From contig NZ_BCQM01000008.1 in NCBI RefSeq assembly GCF_001552075.1, positions 1 through 64,000 of the forward strand: a stretch of DNA of 64,000 nt. The letters are read 5' to 3'. The notes under the pieces are model-generated. The model did not search any database. It was given only the letters and a program-made list of their open reading frames with translations, and had not been told where the DNA came from. The translations under genes and the position numbers were made by a program. Source of the stretch: Arthrobacter luteolus NBRC 107841 (GTDB taxonomy: Bacteria > Actinomycetota > Actinomycetes > Actinomycetales > Micrococcaceae). Of the stretch, positions 16,264 to 24,487 are shown in pieces (position 1 is the first letter of the stretch; every line of letters begins with the position of its first letter).

Positions 16264-17688
16264 ATGCAGACCCCCGTGACCCTCATCAGCTTTCAGGACC
16301 TGCTGGCCGCGATTAAGGCGCCCGGTGATTCCCGGGACATCCTGGACCCGGCTACCGGCGAGGTGGTGGCCGGCGCCCCGGTGCATACCACCGCTGATCT
16401 GGAGGCCGCGGTCGCCGCTGCTTCCGCCGCTCAGCCGGCGTGGGCCGGTCTGGGCCATGCCGAGCGGTCCGCGTACCTGAACCAGGCCGCTGACGCGGTT
16501 GAGGCCGCTGCCGAAGGCCTGGCCGAGCTGCTCTCTCGTGAGCAGGGCAAACCCCTGAACGGGCCCAACGCCCGTTTCGAGGTCGGGGCGTGCGCGTCCT
16601 GGCTGCGGGCCACGGCGTCGTTCGAGCTCGAGCCCGAGGTGCTGGTGGACGACGGCGGCGGCCGCGCCGAACTGCATTACCGGCCCCTGGGTGTGGTGGG
16701 AGCGATCGGCCCGTGGAACTGGCCGATGATGATCAGCATCTGGCAGCTCGCCCCGTCGCTGCGGATGGGCAACACCGTGGTGATGAAGCCTTCGGAATAC
16801 ACGCCGCTGTCCGTGCTGGCCCTGGCCGCGGTCCTGAACCAGGTCCTGCCGGCAGATGTGCTGCACGTGGTTTCCGGTGGCCGGGACGTGGGTGAGGCCC
16901 TGTCTGCGCATCCGGGGATCGCGAAGGTCATGTTCACCGGTTCCACTGCCACGGGTAAGGCGATCATCCGGTCCTCCGCGGACACGGTGAAGCGCCTGAC
17001 CCTGGAACTGGGCGGGAACGATGCCGGTATTGTGCTGCCCGATGCTGATCCGGCCGCGATTGCCGAGGACCTGTTCTGGGGTGCGTTCATCAATACCGGG
17101 CAGACCTGCGCGGCGTTGAAGCGGCTGTATGTGCATGAGGATATTTACGACGGTGTGGTTGATGCGCTGGCCGGTGTCGCGGCGGCGATGCCGATGGGTG
17201 TGGGCCTGGACGAGGCCAATGTGCTGGGTCCGCTGCAGAACAAGGCGCAGTTCCAGATCGTTGCTGACCTGGTGCAGGCGGCGAAGGATGCCGGGGCGCG
17301 GATTGTGACCGGCGGGAACCCGGTGGATAACCAGCCGGGGTATTTCTATCCGGCGACCGTGGTGGCGGATATTGCGAATGATAATCCGCTGGTGGCGCAG
17401 GAGCAGTTCGGTCCGGCGCTGCCGATCATCAAGTACTCCACCGTGGATGAGGCGGTGGCGATGGCTAACGGCCTGGATGTGGGGCTCGGCGCGTCGGTGT
17501 GGTCTGCGGATAAGGACGCGGCGCTGGCCGTGGCTGCCCGGATCGAGGCCGGCACGGTCTGGATCAACAAGCACGGGAACGTGGACCCGCGGCTGCCGTT
17601 CGGTGGTGCCAAGCAATCCGGCTACGGCCTGGAGTTCGGCGTCGAAGGCCTCAAGCAGCTCGGCGCCCCGCAGGTTCTCAGCTACTAA
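16264..17688 (+). CDS. NAD-dependent aldehyde dehydrogenase
   Basis: Oxidises an aldehyde to the acid with NAD(P). Family motifs: Pro-Trp-Asn-Trp-Pro (150-154), Phe-Thr-Gly-Ser-Thr (NAD loop), general base Glu248 in Leu-Glu-Leu-Gly-Gly, and nucleophile Cys282 in Asn-Thr-Gly-Gln-Thr-Cys. At 474 residues it is full length. ATG 16264 follows AAAAAAGGAG. It probably removes the aldehyde made by the amine oxidase or the GMC enzyme. Codon choice from about 16,860 to 17,560 is richer in GCG, GAT, GGT and ATT than the flanks, a hint of a different history for that segment. Confidence 0.95.
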   Translation: MQTPVTLISFQDLLAAIKAPGDSRDILDPATGEVVAGAPVHTTADLEAAVAAASAAQPAWAGLGHAERSAYLNQAADAVEAAAEGLAELLSREQGKPLNGPNARFEVGACASWLRATASFELEPEVLVDDGGGRAELHYRPLGVVGAIGPWNWPMMISIWQLAPSLRMGNTVVMKPSEYTPLSVLALAAVLNQVLPADVLHVVSGGRDVGEALSAHPGIAKVMFTGSTATGKAIIRSSADTVKRLTLELGGNDAGIVLPDADPAAIAEDLFWGAFINTGQTCAALKRLYVHEDIYDGVVDALAGVAAAMPMGVGLDEANVLGPLQNKAQFQIVADLVQAAKDAGARIVTGGNPVDNQPGYFYPATVVADIANDNPLVAQEQFGPALPIIKYSTVDEAVAMANGLDVGLGASVWSADKDAALAVAARIEAGTVWINKHGNVDPRLPFGGAKQSGYGLEFGVEGLKQLGAPQVLSY

Positions 17689-17718
17689 TCCACCTCCATA
17701 GATCGAAAGGCCTGAGCA

Positions 17719-19254
17719 ATGAAGCTTCCGGTTGAAACCCCCTACCTGGTCATTGGAGCCGGCTCTGCCGGCAACGTCGTCGCCCGCCGCCTGCTCGATG
17801 CCGGCAAACAGGTCCTGGTCCTGGAAGCCGGGGACCAGGACACCAACCCGGACATCGCGCACCTCAACACCCTCGGCGCCCTATGGCACAGCCCGCAGGA
17901 CTGGAACTACTACACCACCGAGCAGGCCGGCGCCTCCGGGCGGCGCATGCATCTGCCCCGCGGCAAGGTGATGGGCGGCTCGCACGCCCTTAATGCCTCC
18001 ATCTGGGTGCGCGGGGACCGCTGGGATTACGATTCCTGGGCCGAGGCCGGCTGCGGTGGCTGGTCCTGGGACGAGGTGCTTCCGGTCTTCAAGGCCATCG
18101 AAGACTACGACGGCGGTGCCTCCGACACGCGTGGCACCGGCGGACTGCTCGATGTGGTGCAGGACTTCCCGCGCAACCCGGTCCAGGAGGACATGCTGGC
18201 CGGAGCGCAGGAAATCGGCCTGCCGCTGAACCCGGACTACAACTCCGGCAGCGTCGAAGGTGTTTCCCGGATGCAGCTCAACGTCCGGGACGGCAAACGG
18301 TTCAATACCTGGCACGCCTATCTCAAGCCGGTCATGGACCATCCGAACCTCACCCTGCTCACCGGCGCCCACGTGCGCCGGCTGCTCCTCGAGGACGGCA
18401 CCGTCGCCGGCGTCGAATTCGAGTACGAGGGTGCTCTGCGCAGCGTCCGGGCCGCTGAAACCATCCTGTGTGCCGGGGCCATCAACTCAGCCGAACTGCT
18501 GCTGCGCTCCGGCATCGGGCCGGCCGCGGAACTGGAGGCAGCCGGCGTCGAACCGGTCCTGGACCTGCCCGGCGTGGGCAAGAACCTGCAGGACCACCTG
18601 CTTGCCCCCGTGGTCTTCTCCTCCGGATCGCGGCCGGTGCCGGACGGCGAGGTGGCACCGGCGGAGGTGCACCTGTTCTGGAAGTCCCGGCCGGAGCTGC
18701 CGGTGCCGGACACCCAGCCCATTTTCTTCTCCGTGCCGATGTACTCGCAGGACTACGCGATGGGGGAGATGACGGGCCCGGCGAACGGCTTCTCGATGCT
18801 GGGCGGCCTGGTCCGTCCGGCTAGCCGCGGCGAAATCACCCTGACCGGCCCCTCGCCGGAAGACCCGCTGCGGATCGATCTGGGCGCACTGAGTGAGCAG
18901 GCGGACGTCGATGCCCTGGTCGCCAGTGTGCGGCAGTGCCGGGAAATCGGCCGGTCGGAGGCACTTTCCGGCTGGGAGCCCAAGGAACTGCATCCCGGCC
19001 CGGCCGTCTCGGACAGCGATGAGGACCTGGCCAAATACGTCCGCGACTCCGTGGTGACCTACCACCACCAGGTGGGGACCTGCCGGATGGGCACTGACGA
19101 TCTGGCCGTGGTGAACCCGGCGGACCTCCGCGTACACGGGCTGGCGGGGATCCGGATCGCCGATGCCTCGGTCATGCCGATGGTTACCACCGGCAACACC
19201 AACGCCCCCACGGTGATGATCGCCGAGCGGGCCGCGGGAATGATCACCGGCTAG
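17719..19254 (+). CDS. GMC family FAD oxidoreductase (choline/alcohol dehydrogenase-like)
   Basis: Flavoprotein of 511 residues that oxidises an alcohol to an aldehyde. The FAD-binding Rossmann motif is Gly-Ala-Gly-Ser-Ala-Gly near residue 12, followed by Leu-Val-Leu-Glu-Ala-Gly-Asp. GMC signature 1 is in Leu-Pro-Arg-Gly-Lys-Val-Met-Gly-Gly-Ser (about 80) and signature 2 in Gly-Ala-Ile-Asn-Ser-Ala-Glu-Leu-Leu. The catalytic His region is Tyr-His-His-Gln-Val-Gly-Thr-Cys-Arg-Met-Gly near 450, and the C-terminal Thr-Gly-Asn-Thr-Asn-Ala-Pro-Thr holds the second active-site residue. Close kin are choline dehydrogenases and long-chain alcohol oxidases. It follows the aldehyde dehydrogenase by 30 bases; the substrate is unknown. 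Confidence 0.92.
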   Translation: MKLPVETPYLVIGAGSAGNVVARRLLDAGKQVLVLEAGDQDTNPDIAHLNTLGALWHSPQDWNYYTTEQAGASGRRMHLPRGKVMGGSHALNASIWVRGDRWDYDSWAEAGCGGWSWDEVLPVFKAIEDYDGGASDTRGTGGLLDVVQDFPRNPVQEDMLAGAQEIGLPLNPDYNSGSVEGVSRMQLNVRDGKRFNTWHAYLKPVMDHPNLTLLTGAHVRRLLLEDGTVAGVEFEYEGALRSVRAAETILCAGAINSAELLLRSGIGPAAELEAAGVEPVLDLPGVGKNLQDHLLAPVVFSSGSRPVPDGEVAPAEVHLFWKSRPELPVPDTQPIFFSVPMYSQDYAMGEMTGPANGFSMLGGLVRPASRGEITLTGPSPEDPLRIDLGALSEQADVDALVASVRQCREIGRSEALSGWEPKELHPGPAVSDSDEDLAKYVRDSVVTYHHQVGTCRMGTDDLAVVNPADLRVHGLAGIRIADASVMPMVTTGNTNAPTVMIAERAAGMITG

Positions 19255-19280
19255 CTGTCCTGAGGGCTAGCTGTCCTGAG
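19251..19280. repeat. 16-bp tandem duplication at GMC stop codon
   Basis: CTAGCTGTCCTGAG occurs at 19251-19264 and again at 19267-19280 (period 16). The first copy contains the GMC stop codon, so the duplication arose at the very 3' end of that gene. Confidence 0.9.
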
Positions 19281-19316
19281 ACTGAGACTGAGACTGAGAC
19301 TGAGACTGAGACTGAG
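19277..19316. repeat. TGAGAC hexanucleotide microsatellite
   Basis: Six perfect TGAGAC copies plus a partial TGAG, directly continuing the preceding 16-bp duplication. It lies in the convergent gap between the GMC and VOC genes and codes for nothing credible. Confidence 0.95.
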
Positions 19317-19361
19317 GCAAACAGCTAACCGGCGGATCCGGCCGGCGCGCTTACTGCGCGC

Positions 19362-19772
19362 TTACTGCGCGCTGGCCGGATCCATCCACATAAATTCCCA
19401 GATATGCCCGTCCGGATCGGTGCAGGAGCCTGAATACATACCGGGCATCATGTCCCGGGCGGGGGAGTAGATGGCCCCGCCGCCGGGCTCGACCTTCGCC
19501 AGCAGGGCGTCGACCTCGGCGCGGCTGCCGCAGCTGATGCCGTTGATGACCGCCTTGCTGGACGCATCCGTATGGACCGCATCGCCGTCGGCCAAAAAGC
19601 TCTGAAAGAAGCTCTTTTCCAGGAGCATCACTACGATCGCATCCGAGATGACGACGGCGGTGGCCCGCTCGTCACTGAACAGATCATTCTTCTCGAAACC
19701 GAGTCCCAGGTAGAAGTTGGTGGACGCGGCCAGATCACTGACCGGCAGGTTGGGGAAAATCATGCGTTCCAT
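19362..19772 (-). CDS. VOC family protein (glyoxalase/bleomycin-resistance fold)
   Basis: A 136-residue single-domain VOC protein: Phe-Pro-Asn-Leu-Pro-Val-Ser-Asp-Leu-Ala-Ala-Ser-Thr-Asn-Phe-Tyr-Leu-Gly-Leu-Gly-Phe near the start and Asp-Pro-Asp-Gly-His-Ile-Trp-Glu-Phe-Met-Trp-Met near the end, the paired beta-alpha-beta modules of the fold. The function could be glyoxalase-like, dioxygenase-like or resistance; it is not readable. I chose the ATG at 19772 (Met-Glu-Arg-Met-Ile-Phe) with GGGAG six bases upstream; longer frames are unsupported. Next to its stop an 11-bp unit (GCGCGCTTACT) is duplicated, so a second copy of the stop region follows the real one. Confidence 0.88.
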   Translation of the reverse strand: MERMIFPNLPVSDLAASTNFYLGLGFEKNDLFSDERATAVVISDAIVVMLLEKSFFQSFLADGDAVHTDASSKAVINGISCGSRAEVDALLAKVEPGGGAIYSPARDMMPGMYSGSCTDPDGHIWEFMWMDPASAQ

Positions 19773-19903
19773 GGCTGCTCCCATGCAGGTGGACGGCGTG
19801 TGTATGGCCCCAAATCTAGCGGCGCAGACTCCCGGGTCAAGGCCCTTGCGGCGGGAGCACTGAACTGGCAGCCGGAAGTTGGCTATCATTGGAGACAGCC
19901 ACG

Positions 19904-19946
19904 CACTGTCCGGCCGCTACGCCGGATACCGGCACGACTGGACAGC
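19904..19946 (+). promoter_or_regulatory. Structured 5' leader of cation antiporter gene
   Basis: TCCGGC-CGCTAC-GCCGGA (19909-19926) is a perfect hairpin. Its first bases also belong to CTGTCC (19906-19911), which can pair with GGACAG (19940-19945). The two pairings exclude each other, a pattern seen in regulatory leaders, about 80-120 bases before the antiporter start. It does not match a riboswitch class I know. Confidence 0.3.
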
Positions 19947-20023
19947 AGCCGCGAACTTGATGGGCGGGACGACCCGCTCTTTTCCTTTGATACGGGGACG
20001 GCCCCGTTGAACAGGACGCCGCT

Positions 20024-21187
20024 GTGAGCCATCCTCCTCTCCGCTCCATCATCACCCCCGCCGCCATCCTCCGCATCGTGCTGGGGTGGGGAACGTTCCT
20101 TGGCCTGGTTGCCGCCGGGCCCCTGCTCGAACCGCCGGTTCCGGCTCCGGTGCTGATCACCGCACTCACTGTCATTGTCGGCGTTATCCTGGTCTGCGCC
20201 TTCGGTGTGGTCCACGAGGCCGAGCACCTCGCCCGCCGGCTCGGCGACCCCTACGGTTCGCTGGTCCTGACCCTGTCGATCGTGATGATCGAAGTCATCC
20301 TGATCGCGGCCGTGATGCTCGGCCCGGGTGAGCACGCCACCATCGCCCGCGACTCCGTGATGGCCGTGTCCATGATCATCCTGAACGCCGTCATCGGCCT
20401 GTCCCTGCTTGTGGGAGGGCTCAGGCATGGGGGCATGCGGCACAACCGCACCGGCACCTCGGCTTATCTGTCCCTGCTGGTTGTCCTGTCCGCGCTGGCG
20501 CTGGCCCTGCCCGCCCTCATCGGCACCGGGGGGTCCTACACCACCGGGCAGGAAATTCCGATCATCGTGCTGACCCTGTCCCTCTATGTGTTCTTCCTGT
20601 TCCGGCAGATGGGCCGGCAGGCCGCGGACTTCCGGGAAGTCCCAGCCGCACCGGATCAGGCCCCGGCGGCAGGCGAAAAGCGCTCCGTGGACGATAGCGC
20701 CCGCCCCCGAGTCACACAGGTCATCGCCAGGCACCGGACCGAACTGGTGCTGCGCGTTGCCGTGCTGCTGGTGACGGTCCTGCCCATTGTGCTGCTCTCT
20801 CATGACATGGCCGCACTGCTGGACGACGGGCTGGAGCGGGTCGGAGCGCCAGCCGCGCTGGCAGGGATCCTGATCGCGATGATTGTCTTCCTGCCCGAAT
20901 CGATCACGTCCGTCCGGGCCGCGCTGAAGGGCGAGGTCCAGCGGGTCAGCAACCTGTGCCACGGGGCCCTCGTCTCAACGGTCGGCCTGACGATTCCGGC
21001 GGTCCTGATCATCGGCGCCCTGACCGGCCAGACCGTTGTGCTGGGCGAATCACCCGCCAACCTGCTGCTGCTGGGCGTGAGCCTGCTGTTGTCCATTACC
21101 ACCTTCGCGGCGAAGCGGACCACGGCCATGCACGGGGCAGCGCACCTGGCGGTGTTCGGCGTCTACGCTTTGGTGGTCTTCGCCTAG
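20024..21187 (+). CDS. ChaA-type calcium/cation:proton antiporter
   Basis: Membrane protein (387 residues, about 11 helices) of the Ca2+:cation antiporter family. The two acidic alpha repeats are visible: His-Glu-Ala-Glu-His-Leu-Ala followed by Met-Ile-Glu-Val-Ile-Leu-Ile-Ala in the first half, and Leu-Pro-Glu-Ser-Ile-Thr-Ser-Val-Arg-Ala-Ala-Leu in the second. A charged cytoplasmic loop (about residues 200-235) separates the halves. It would export Ca2+ (or Na+/K+) in exchange for protons. It starts at GTG with AGGAC upstream, behind a leader that can form alternative hairpins. Confidence 0.88.
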   Translation: MSHPPLRSIITPAAILRIVLGWGTFLGLVAAGPLLEPPVPAPVLITALTVIVGVILVCAFGVVHEAEHLARRLGDPYGSLVLTLSIVMIEVILIAAVMLGPGEHATIARDSVMAVSMIILNAVIGLSLLVGGLRHGGMRHNRTGTSAYLSLLVVLSALALALPALIGTGGSYTTGQEIPIIVLTLSLYVFFLFRQMGRQAADFREVPAAPDQAPAAGEKRSVDDSARPRVTQVIARHRTELVLRVAVLLVTVLPIVLLSHDMAALLDDGLERVGAPAALAGILIAMIVFLPESITSVRAALKGEVQRVSNLCHGALVSTVGLTIPAVLIIGALTGQTVVLGESPANLLLLGVSLLLSITTFAAKRTTAMHGAAHLAVFGVYALVVFA

Positions 21188-21200
21188 CCGGGGGCGGAGG

Positions 21201-21836
21201 TCAGCTGTGCGGCAGGACCGCGTGGCCCTCATCGCAGAGCAGGTGGTACCAGCTGTCCGCCAGCACCTCGATCGCGTGTTCACGGTTGGGTTCGAGCTTG
21301 CGGCGGGTCCACAGGGTGGCCACGTAATCCAGCTGCGTGAAGGCGAGGGTCCCGCGGATATGGTGGGTTTCTTCGGAAAAACGGCCGGCCTGCTGCATAC
21401 CGCGCACCAGGTCGGAGATGACTTCTTCATGCCAGGCTTCCACCATGGCCCGGACCTCCGGGTCCACGGCCGCCGCTTCGTCGAGAACATCGAGGTACGG
21501 CCGGAACACCGGCCACAGGGCAGCGCGGGATTCGAGCCAGGACAGGATGCCGGAGAGCTCCCCGGCCCGCACCGCGTCAACCAGTTCGACGGCGGTGGAC
21601 GTGCTGTCGGGAGCGCTGGCTCGGTCGAGGACCGCGTTCACGCGTGACATGAAGTCCCGCATCAGGTCGGTGCGGGAAGGGTAATACGCGTAGAAAGTCA
21701 CCCGGGTGGTCCCCGCCGCCCCCGCGATTTCATCGATGGTGGTGGCCGCGTAGCCCTTGGCAGTAAAGAGCTCCAGGGCGCGTTCAACGATCGTGTCCCG
21801 CGTGAGTTGTTTCTGGGCTTCTCGCAGCGACGACAT
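21201..21836 (-). CDS. TetR family transcriptional regulator of the P450 operon
   Basis: A 211-residue TetR/AcrR repressor. The helix-turn-helix is Tyr-Ala-Ala-Thr-Thr-Ile-Asp-Glu-Ile-Ala-Gly-Ala-Ala-Gly then Val-Thr-Phe-Tyr-Ala-Tyr-Tyr (about residues 28-52). The C-terminal domain carries aromatic residues suited to a hydrophobic ligand. It begins 41 bases after the ferredoxin-reductase gene on the same strand, so it is the last gene of the MFS-P450-ferredoxin-reductase arm. It is therefore the best candidate to bind the paired dyads at 26335-26414, although no direct link is visible. Confidence 0.9.
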   Translation of the reverse strand: MSSLREAQKQLTRDTIVERALELFTAKGYAATTIDEIAGAAGTTRVTFYAYYPSRTDLMRDFMSRVNAVLDRASAPDSTSTAVELVDAVRAGELSGILSWLESRAALWPVFRPYLDVLDEAAAVDPEVRAMVEAWHEEVISDLVRGMQQAGRFSEETHHIRGTLAFTQLDYVATLWTRRKLEPNREHAIEVLADSWYHLLCDEGHAVLPHS

Positions 21837-21877
21837 GGGACAACCCTAACCTGACATTGGTGGTGCGGCTGCCCGGA

Positions 21878-23053
21878 TTACACGCGGGCAGCCGGGCGGA
21901 GCGCGGCCGGTCCGCCGTCCGCGAGCCGGCGCAGCCTGGGGACCGGAATCCGGTAGTTAACGGCGGCGGCGGTGCCGGAACCCTCCGGGTTTTCCCAGCG
22001 GAGCAGCTGCGCATCTTCCGAACTGCCGGATTCGCTGAATACCGGGTCACCCATAGCCGGGGTGGGCCCGATAACCTTCAGCGCCAACCCGAATCCTTCC
22101 GTCCAGAAGTATGGCTGGAACGCCAGTTCCGGGGCGGCATCCCCGTGCAGGAGCCCCAGCGCCGCTGCCTTGGCCTGTTCGATCGCGCTGGTCCAGAGCG
22201 GAACACGGGCCATGCCCTGAGGGGTGGGGAACCAGGCAACGTCCCCGGCGGCGGCGATTTCCGGGCGGACGCGTCCGCGGGAATCCGCGTGCAGCTCTCC
22301 GCCGGCGGTCAGCAGGCCGGTCCCGGCCAGCCAGCCGGTGTTCGGCTGATCGCCAATGGCAGAGACAACCAGGTCTGCCTCCAGTCCGGTGCCGTCGGCC
22401 AGGAGCACCCGGGCCGCACCGCCGGACTCAGCCAGCTGTGCCCTCCCGCCGAGGACCAGGCGCAGGCCGCGCCGTTCCGCCGCAGCGGTGAAGAGTCCTG
22501 ACAGGTGTCCGCCCAGCTGGCGGGAGAGCGGGGGAGCGTCGGACACCAGGGTGACGTCGCAACCGGCGGCCAGGCATCCCGAAGCCACCTCCATGCCGAG
22601 TGCGCCGCCGCCGACCACCACCACCGAGGGCCGTCCGGCAACCCGTTCCTTCAATGCCACCGCGTCTTCGATGGTGCGCAGCGTGAGTTCCGGTGGCCCG
22701 CCGTTATGCCCGGGAGCCAGTCTCCTGGCGCTCGATCCCGAGGCGATGACCAGCCCGTCGTACGGCAGGTCCGTGCCGTCGTCGAGCCGTACGATCCGGG
22801 CGCCGGGGTCCAGGCCGGCGGCGCTGACGCCAAGGATTTCGGCGGCCCCGTGGGACGGCGCGGGCAGCTCATGGGCGGTGAGCTGGTCATCGCCGTGCAG
22901 CAGGGCTTTGGACAGTGCCGGGCGGCTGTAGGGCTGGTGGCGTTCGGCGCCCACTACGGTAAGTTCACCGTCGAAACCGGCAGCCCGCAGGGTATCGCAG
23001 GCGGTCAGGCCCGCGATGCCGTTGCCGGCGACGACGATCCTCCGCAGCGTCAT
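21878..23053 (-). CDS. NAD(P)H-ferredoxin reductase, FAD-dependent
   Basis: Flavoprotein of 391 residues that passes electrons from NAD(P)H to the adjacent ferredoxin. The FAD Rossmann motif is Val-Val-Ala-Gly-Asn-Gly-Ile-Ala-Gly-Leu (about 7-16), where Ala-Gly-Asn-Gly-Ile-Ala-Gly replaces the usual Gly-x-Gly-x-x-Gly. The NAD(P) motif is Val-Val-Val-Gly-Gly-Gly-Ala-Leu-Gly-Met-Glu near 146, and Ala-Ala-Gly-Asp-Val-Ala near 268 is the second FAD contact. It resembles rhodocoxin and putidaredoxin reductases. Its start overlaps the ferredoxin stop by four bases, so both are coupled and serve the P450. Confidence 0.93.
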   Translation of the reverse strand: MTLRRIVVAGNGIAGLTACDTLRAAGFDGELTVVGAERHQPYSRPALSKALLHGDDQLTAHELPAPSHGAAEILGVSAAGLDPGARIVRLDDGTDLPYDGLVIASGSSARRLAPGHNGGPPELTLRTIEDAVALKERVAGRPSVVVVGGGALGMEVASGCLAAGCDVTLVSDAPPLSRQLGGHLSGLFTAAAERRGLRLVLGGRAQLAESGGAARVLLADGTGLEADLVVSAIGDQPNTGWLAGTGLLTAGGELHADSRGRVRPEIAAAGDVAWFPTPQGMARVPLWTSAIEQAKAAALGLLHGDAAPELAFQPYFWTEGFGLALKVIGPTPAMGDPVFSESGSSEDAQLLRWENPEGSGTAAAVNYRIPVPRLRRLADGGPAALRPAARV

Positions 23054-23241
23054 GAGGCCAGCCGGAGCGCGGCCACGGGGCAGACCCGGACGGCGGCCTT
23101 CGCGGCTGCAGCATCCGGGCCGTCCACCTCCGGGACATCGATGATGAGCTCACCGTCATCGTCGAGGTGCATGAGCTCCGGTGCCGCCTCTTCGCAGAGG
23201 CCGTGGCCCTCGCAGCGGGGCCGGTCGAGTTCGATCCTCAT
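23050..23241 (-). CDS. 3Fe-4S-type ferredoxin of the P450 system
   Basis: A 63-residue ferredoxin. Cysteines occur in Arg-Cys-Glu-Gly-His-Gly-Leu-Cys-Glu-Glu and in Arg-Val-Cys-Pro-Val-Ala-Ala-Leu. This three-cysteine layout, with the central position of a 4Fe-4S motif replaced, is typical of the 3Fe-4S ferredoxins that serve actinobacterial class I P450s. It overlaps the P450 stop and the reductase start by four bases each, which fixes its role as the P450 electron carrier. Confidence 0.95.
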   Translation of the reverse strand: MRIELDRPRCEGHGLCEEAAPELMHLDDDGELIIDVPEVDGPDAAAAKAAVRVCPVAALRLAS

Positions 23242-24410
23242 GCGGCCACCACCTTGACCACCGGCAGTTCCTCGAAGCTGCGGGTGATATTGCTGGGTAC
23301 CGTAACCTCGGTTCCGGTCTGGATTTCCTTGATGTGCCGGGCCAGGGCGGCGATCACGGCCTGGCCTTCGAGCCGGGCCAGGCCCTGGCCTGCGCAGCCG
23401 TGGGGGCCGTAGCCGAAGGACAGGTGATCCACCGGATTGCGGGTGACGTCAAACGTGCCGGCGTCGTCGTAATGGCGCGGATCGTGGTTCCCGGCGCCGA
23501 AAAGAATGCCCAGCTGCGCACCGGCCGGGATGAGCGTGCCGTCGACTTCGACGTCGCGGGTGGCGGTGCGTCCCCACACATGGATCGGCGGCCAGAAGCG
23601 CAGCACTTCAGCAAACGCTGAGGGCACCAGCTCCGGGTTCTGCCGCAGCAGCTCCAGCTGCTCCGGATGGCGGCCGAACAGGGCCACGGCATTGCCGATC
23701 GAAGCGATCGTGGTGTCCACACCGGCGCCAAGGTACTGGTGGATGATGTGCCCGGCGGATCCCTCGGGGATGTCGCCGCGGGCCTCGGCTTCGAAGATTC
23801 CGCGGCCAATCGAGCCGGGCGTCAGGTCCTCGGCAGTGACTGACGCGCACCAGCCGTAGAGCTCCCCGGCAATCGGAAAGTTCTCCTGGGTGCGCTGGTT
23901 CAGCGGGCCCAGCACCTGCATGGCGGCCTGGCCCCAGCGAAGCATGTTGTCCTTGACCTGGCCGTTAAAACCGATCAGATCCGCCACGATTTCGAGCGGG
24001 AAGGCCCGTGCCAGATCGTCGATCGCCTCAAAGCTGCCGCGTGCTGCGAGTTCGGACACCAGTTTGTCCGCTTTCTCGTCGATGACCACCTTGAGCCCGC
24101 GGAGGGCCCGGGGTGTGAGGTTTTCGGACAGGGCGGCCCGCAGCTGTGTGTGCCGGGGCGGATCGGAGGCCAGGGAAGTGCCCTGCAGGGCTTCGTTCAC
24201 CATCGGATTGAAGCCCAGGGAGGTGGAGGAGAATGTCTCCGGGTCCCCCAGGGCATCCCGGATCAGGTCGTAGCGCGTGAGGACGTACAGGTCGTTCTTC
24301 GGCAGGTAGACAACACCGGCCTGCTCCCGCAGCGCAGTGTAGGTGGGAAAGGGATCGACCAGGACGGCGTCATCCCAAATGTCGATATCTGATTCAGCGC
24401 GTGCAGTCAC
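23238..24410 (-). CDS. Cytochrome P450 monooxygenase
   Basis: Soluble class I P450 (390 residues). The heme thiolate is Cys339 in Phe-Gly-Tyr-Gly-Pro-His-Gly-Cys-Ala-Gly; the I-helix oxygen-activation motif is Ala-Gly-Val-Asp-Thr-Thr; the K-helix ExxR is Glu-Val-Leu-Arg. Redox partners follow directly. Arg-Thr-Ala-Thr-Arg-Asp-Val-Glu and Gly-Ala-Gly-Asn-His-Asp-Pro-Arg recall the CYP199/CYP101-like branch acting on small aromatic acids or terpenoids; this is an impression, not a classification. With two hydrolases of the phosphotriesterase family and an FAD monooxygenase in the divergent arm, it probably initiates breakdown of a small organic compound. Confidence 0.95.
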   Translation of the reverse strand: MTARAESDIDIWDDAVLVDPFPTYTALREQAGVVYLPKNDLYVLTRYDLIRDALGDPETFSSTSLGFNPMVNEALQGTSLASDPPRHTQLRAALSENLTPRALRGLKVVIDEKADKLVSELAARGSFEAIDDLARAFPLEIVADLIGFNGQVKDNMLRWGQAAMQVLGPLNQRTQENFPIAGELYGWCASVTAEDLTPGSIGRGIFEAEARGDIPEGSAGHIIHQYLGAGVDTTIASIGNAVALFGRHPEQLELLRQNPELVPSAFAEVLRFWPPIHVWGRTATRDVEVDGTLIPAGAQLGILFGAGNHDPRHYDDAGTFDVTRNPVDHLSFGYGPHGCAGQGLARLEGQAVIAALARHIKEIQTGTEVTVPSNITRSFEELPVVKVVAA

Positions 24411-24487
24411 GGAGGCCTCCTGTTGGGCAAAGGATGGAGAAAGGTAATGGGCGGTTGTGGATCGGTGCAGCCGGAAGCCGGTGCGGG

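Noticed and set aside
14724-16286. Minus-strand open frame of 520 codons over the second permease
   Set aside because: Antisense shadow of a clear 12-helix transporter; His/Gly/Asp-rich low-complexity translation.
16246-17862. Minus-strand open frame of 538 codons over the aldehyde dehydrogenase
   Set aside because: Composition is Arg/His/Gln-rich and lacks any domain; the plus-strand aldehyde dehydrogenase has its catalytic Glu and Cys.
19277-19316. TGAGAC array as a CRISPR or phase-variation element inside a gene
   Set aside because: Unit is only six bases without spacers and lies after the GMC stop, outside coding sequence.
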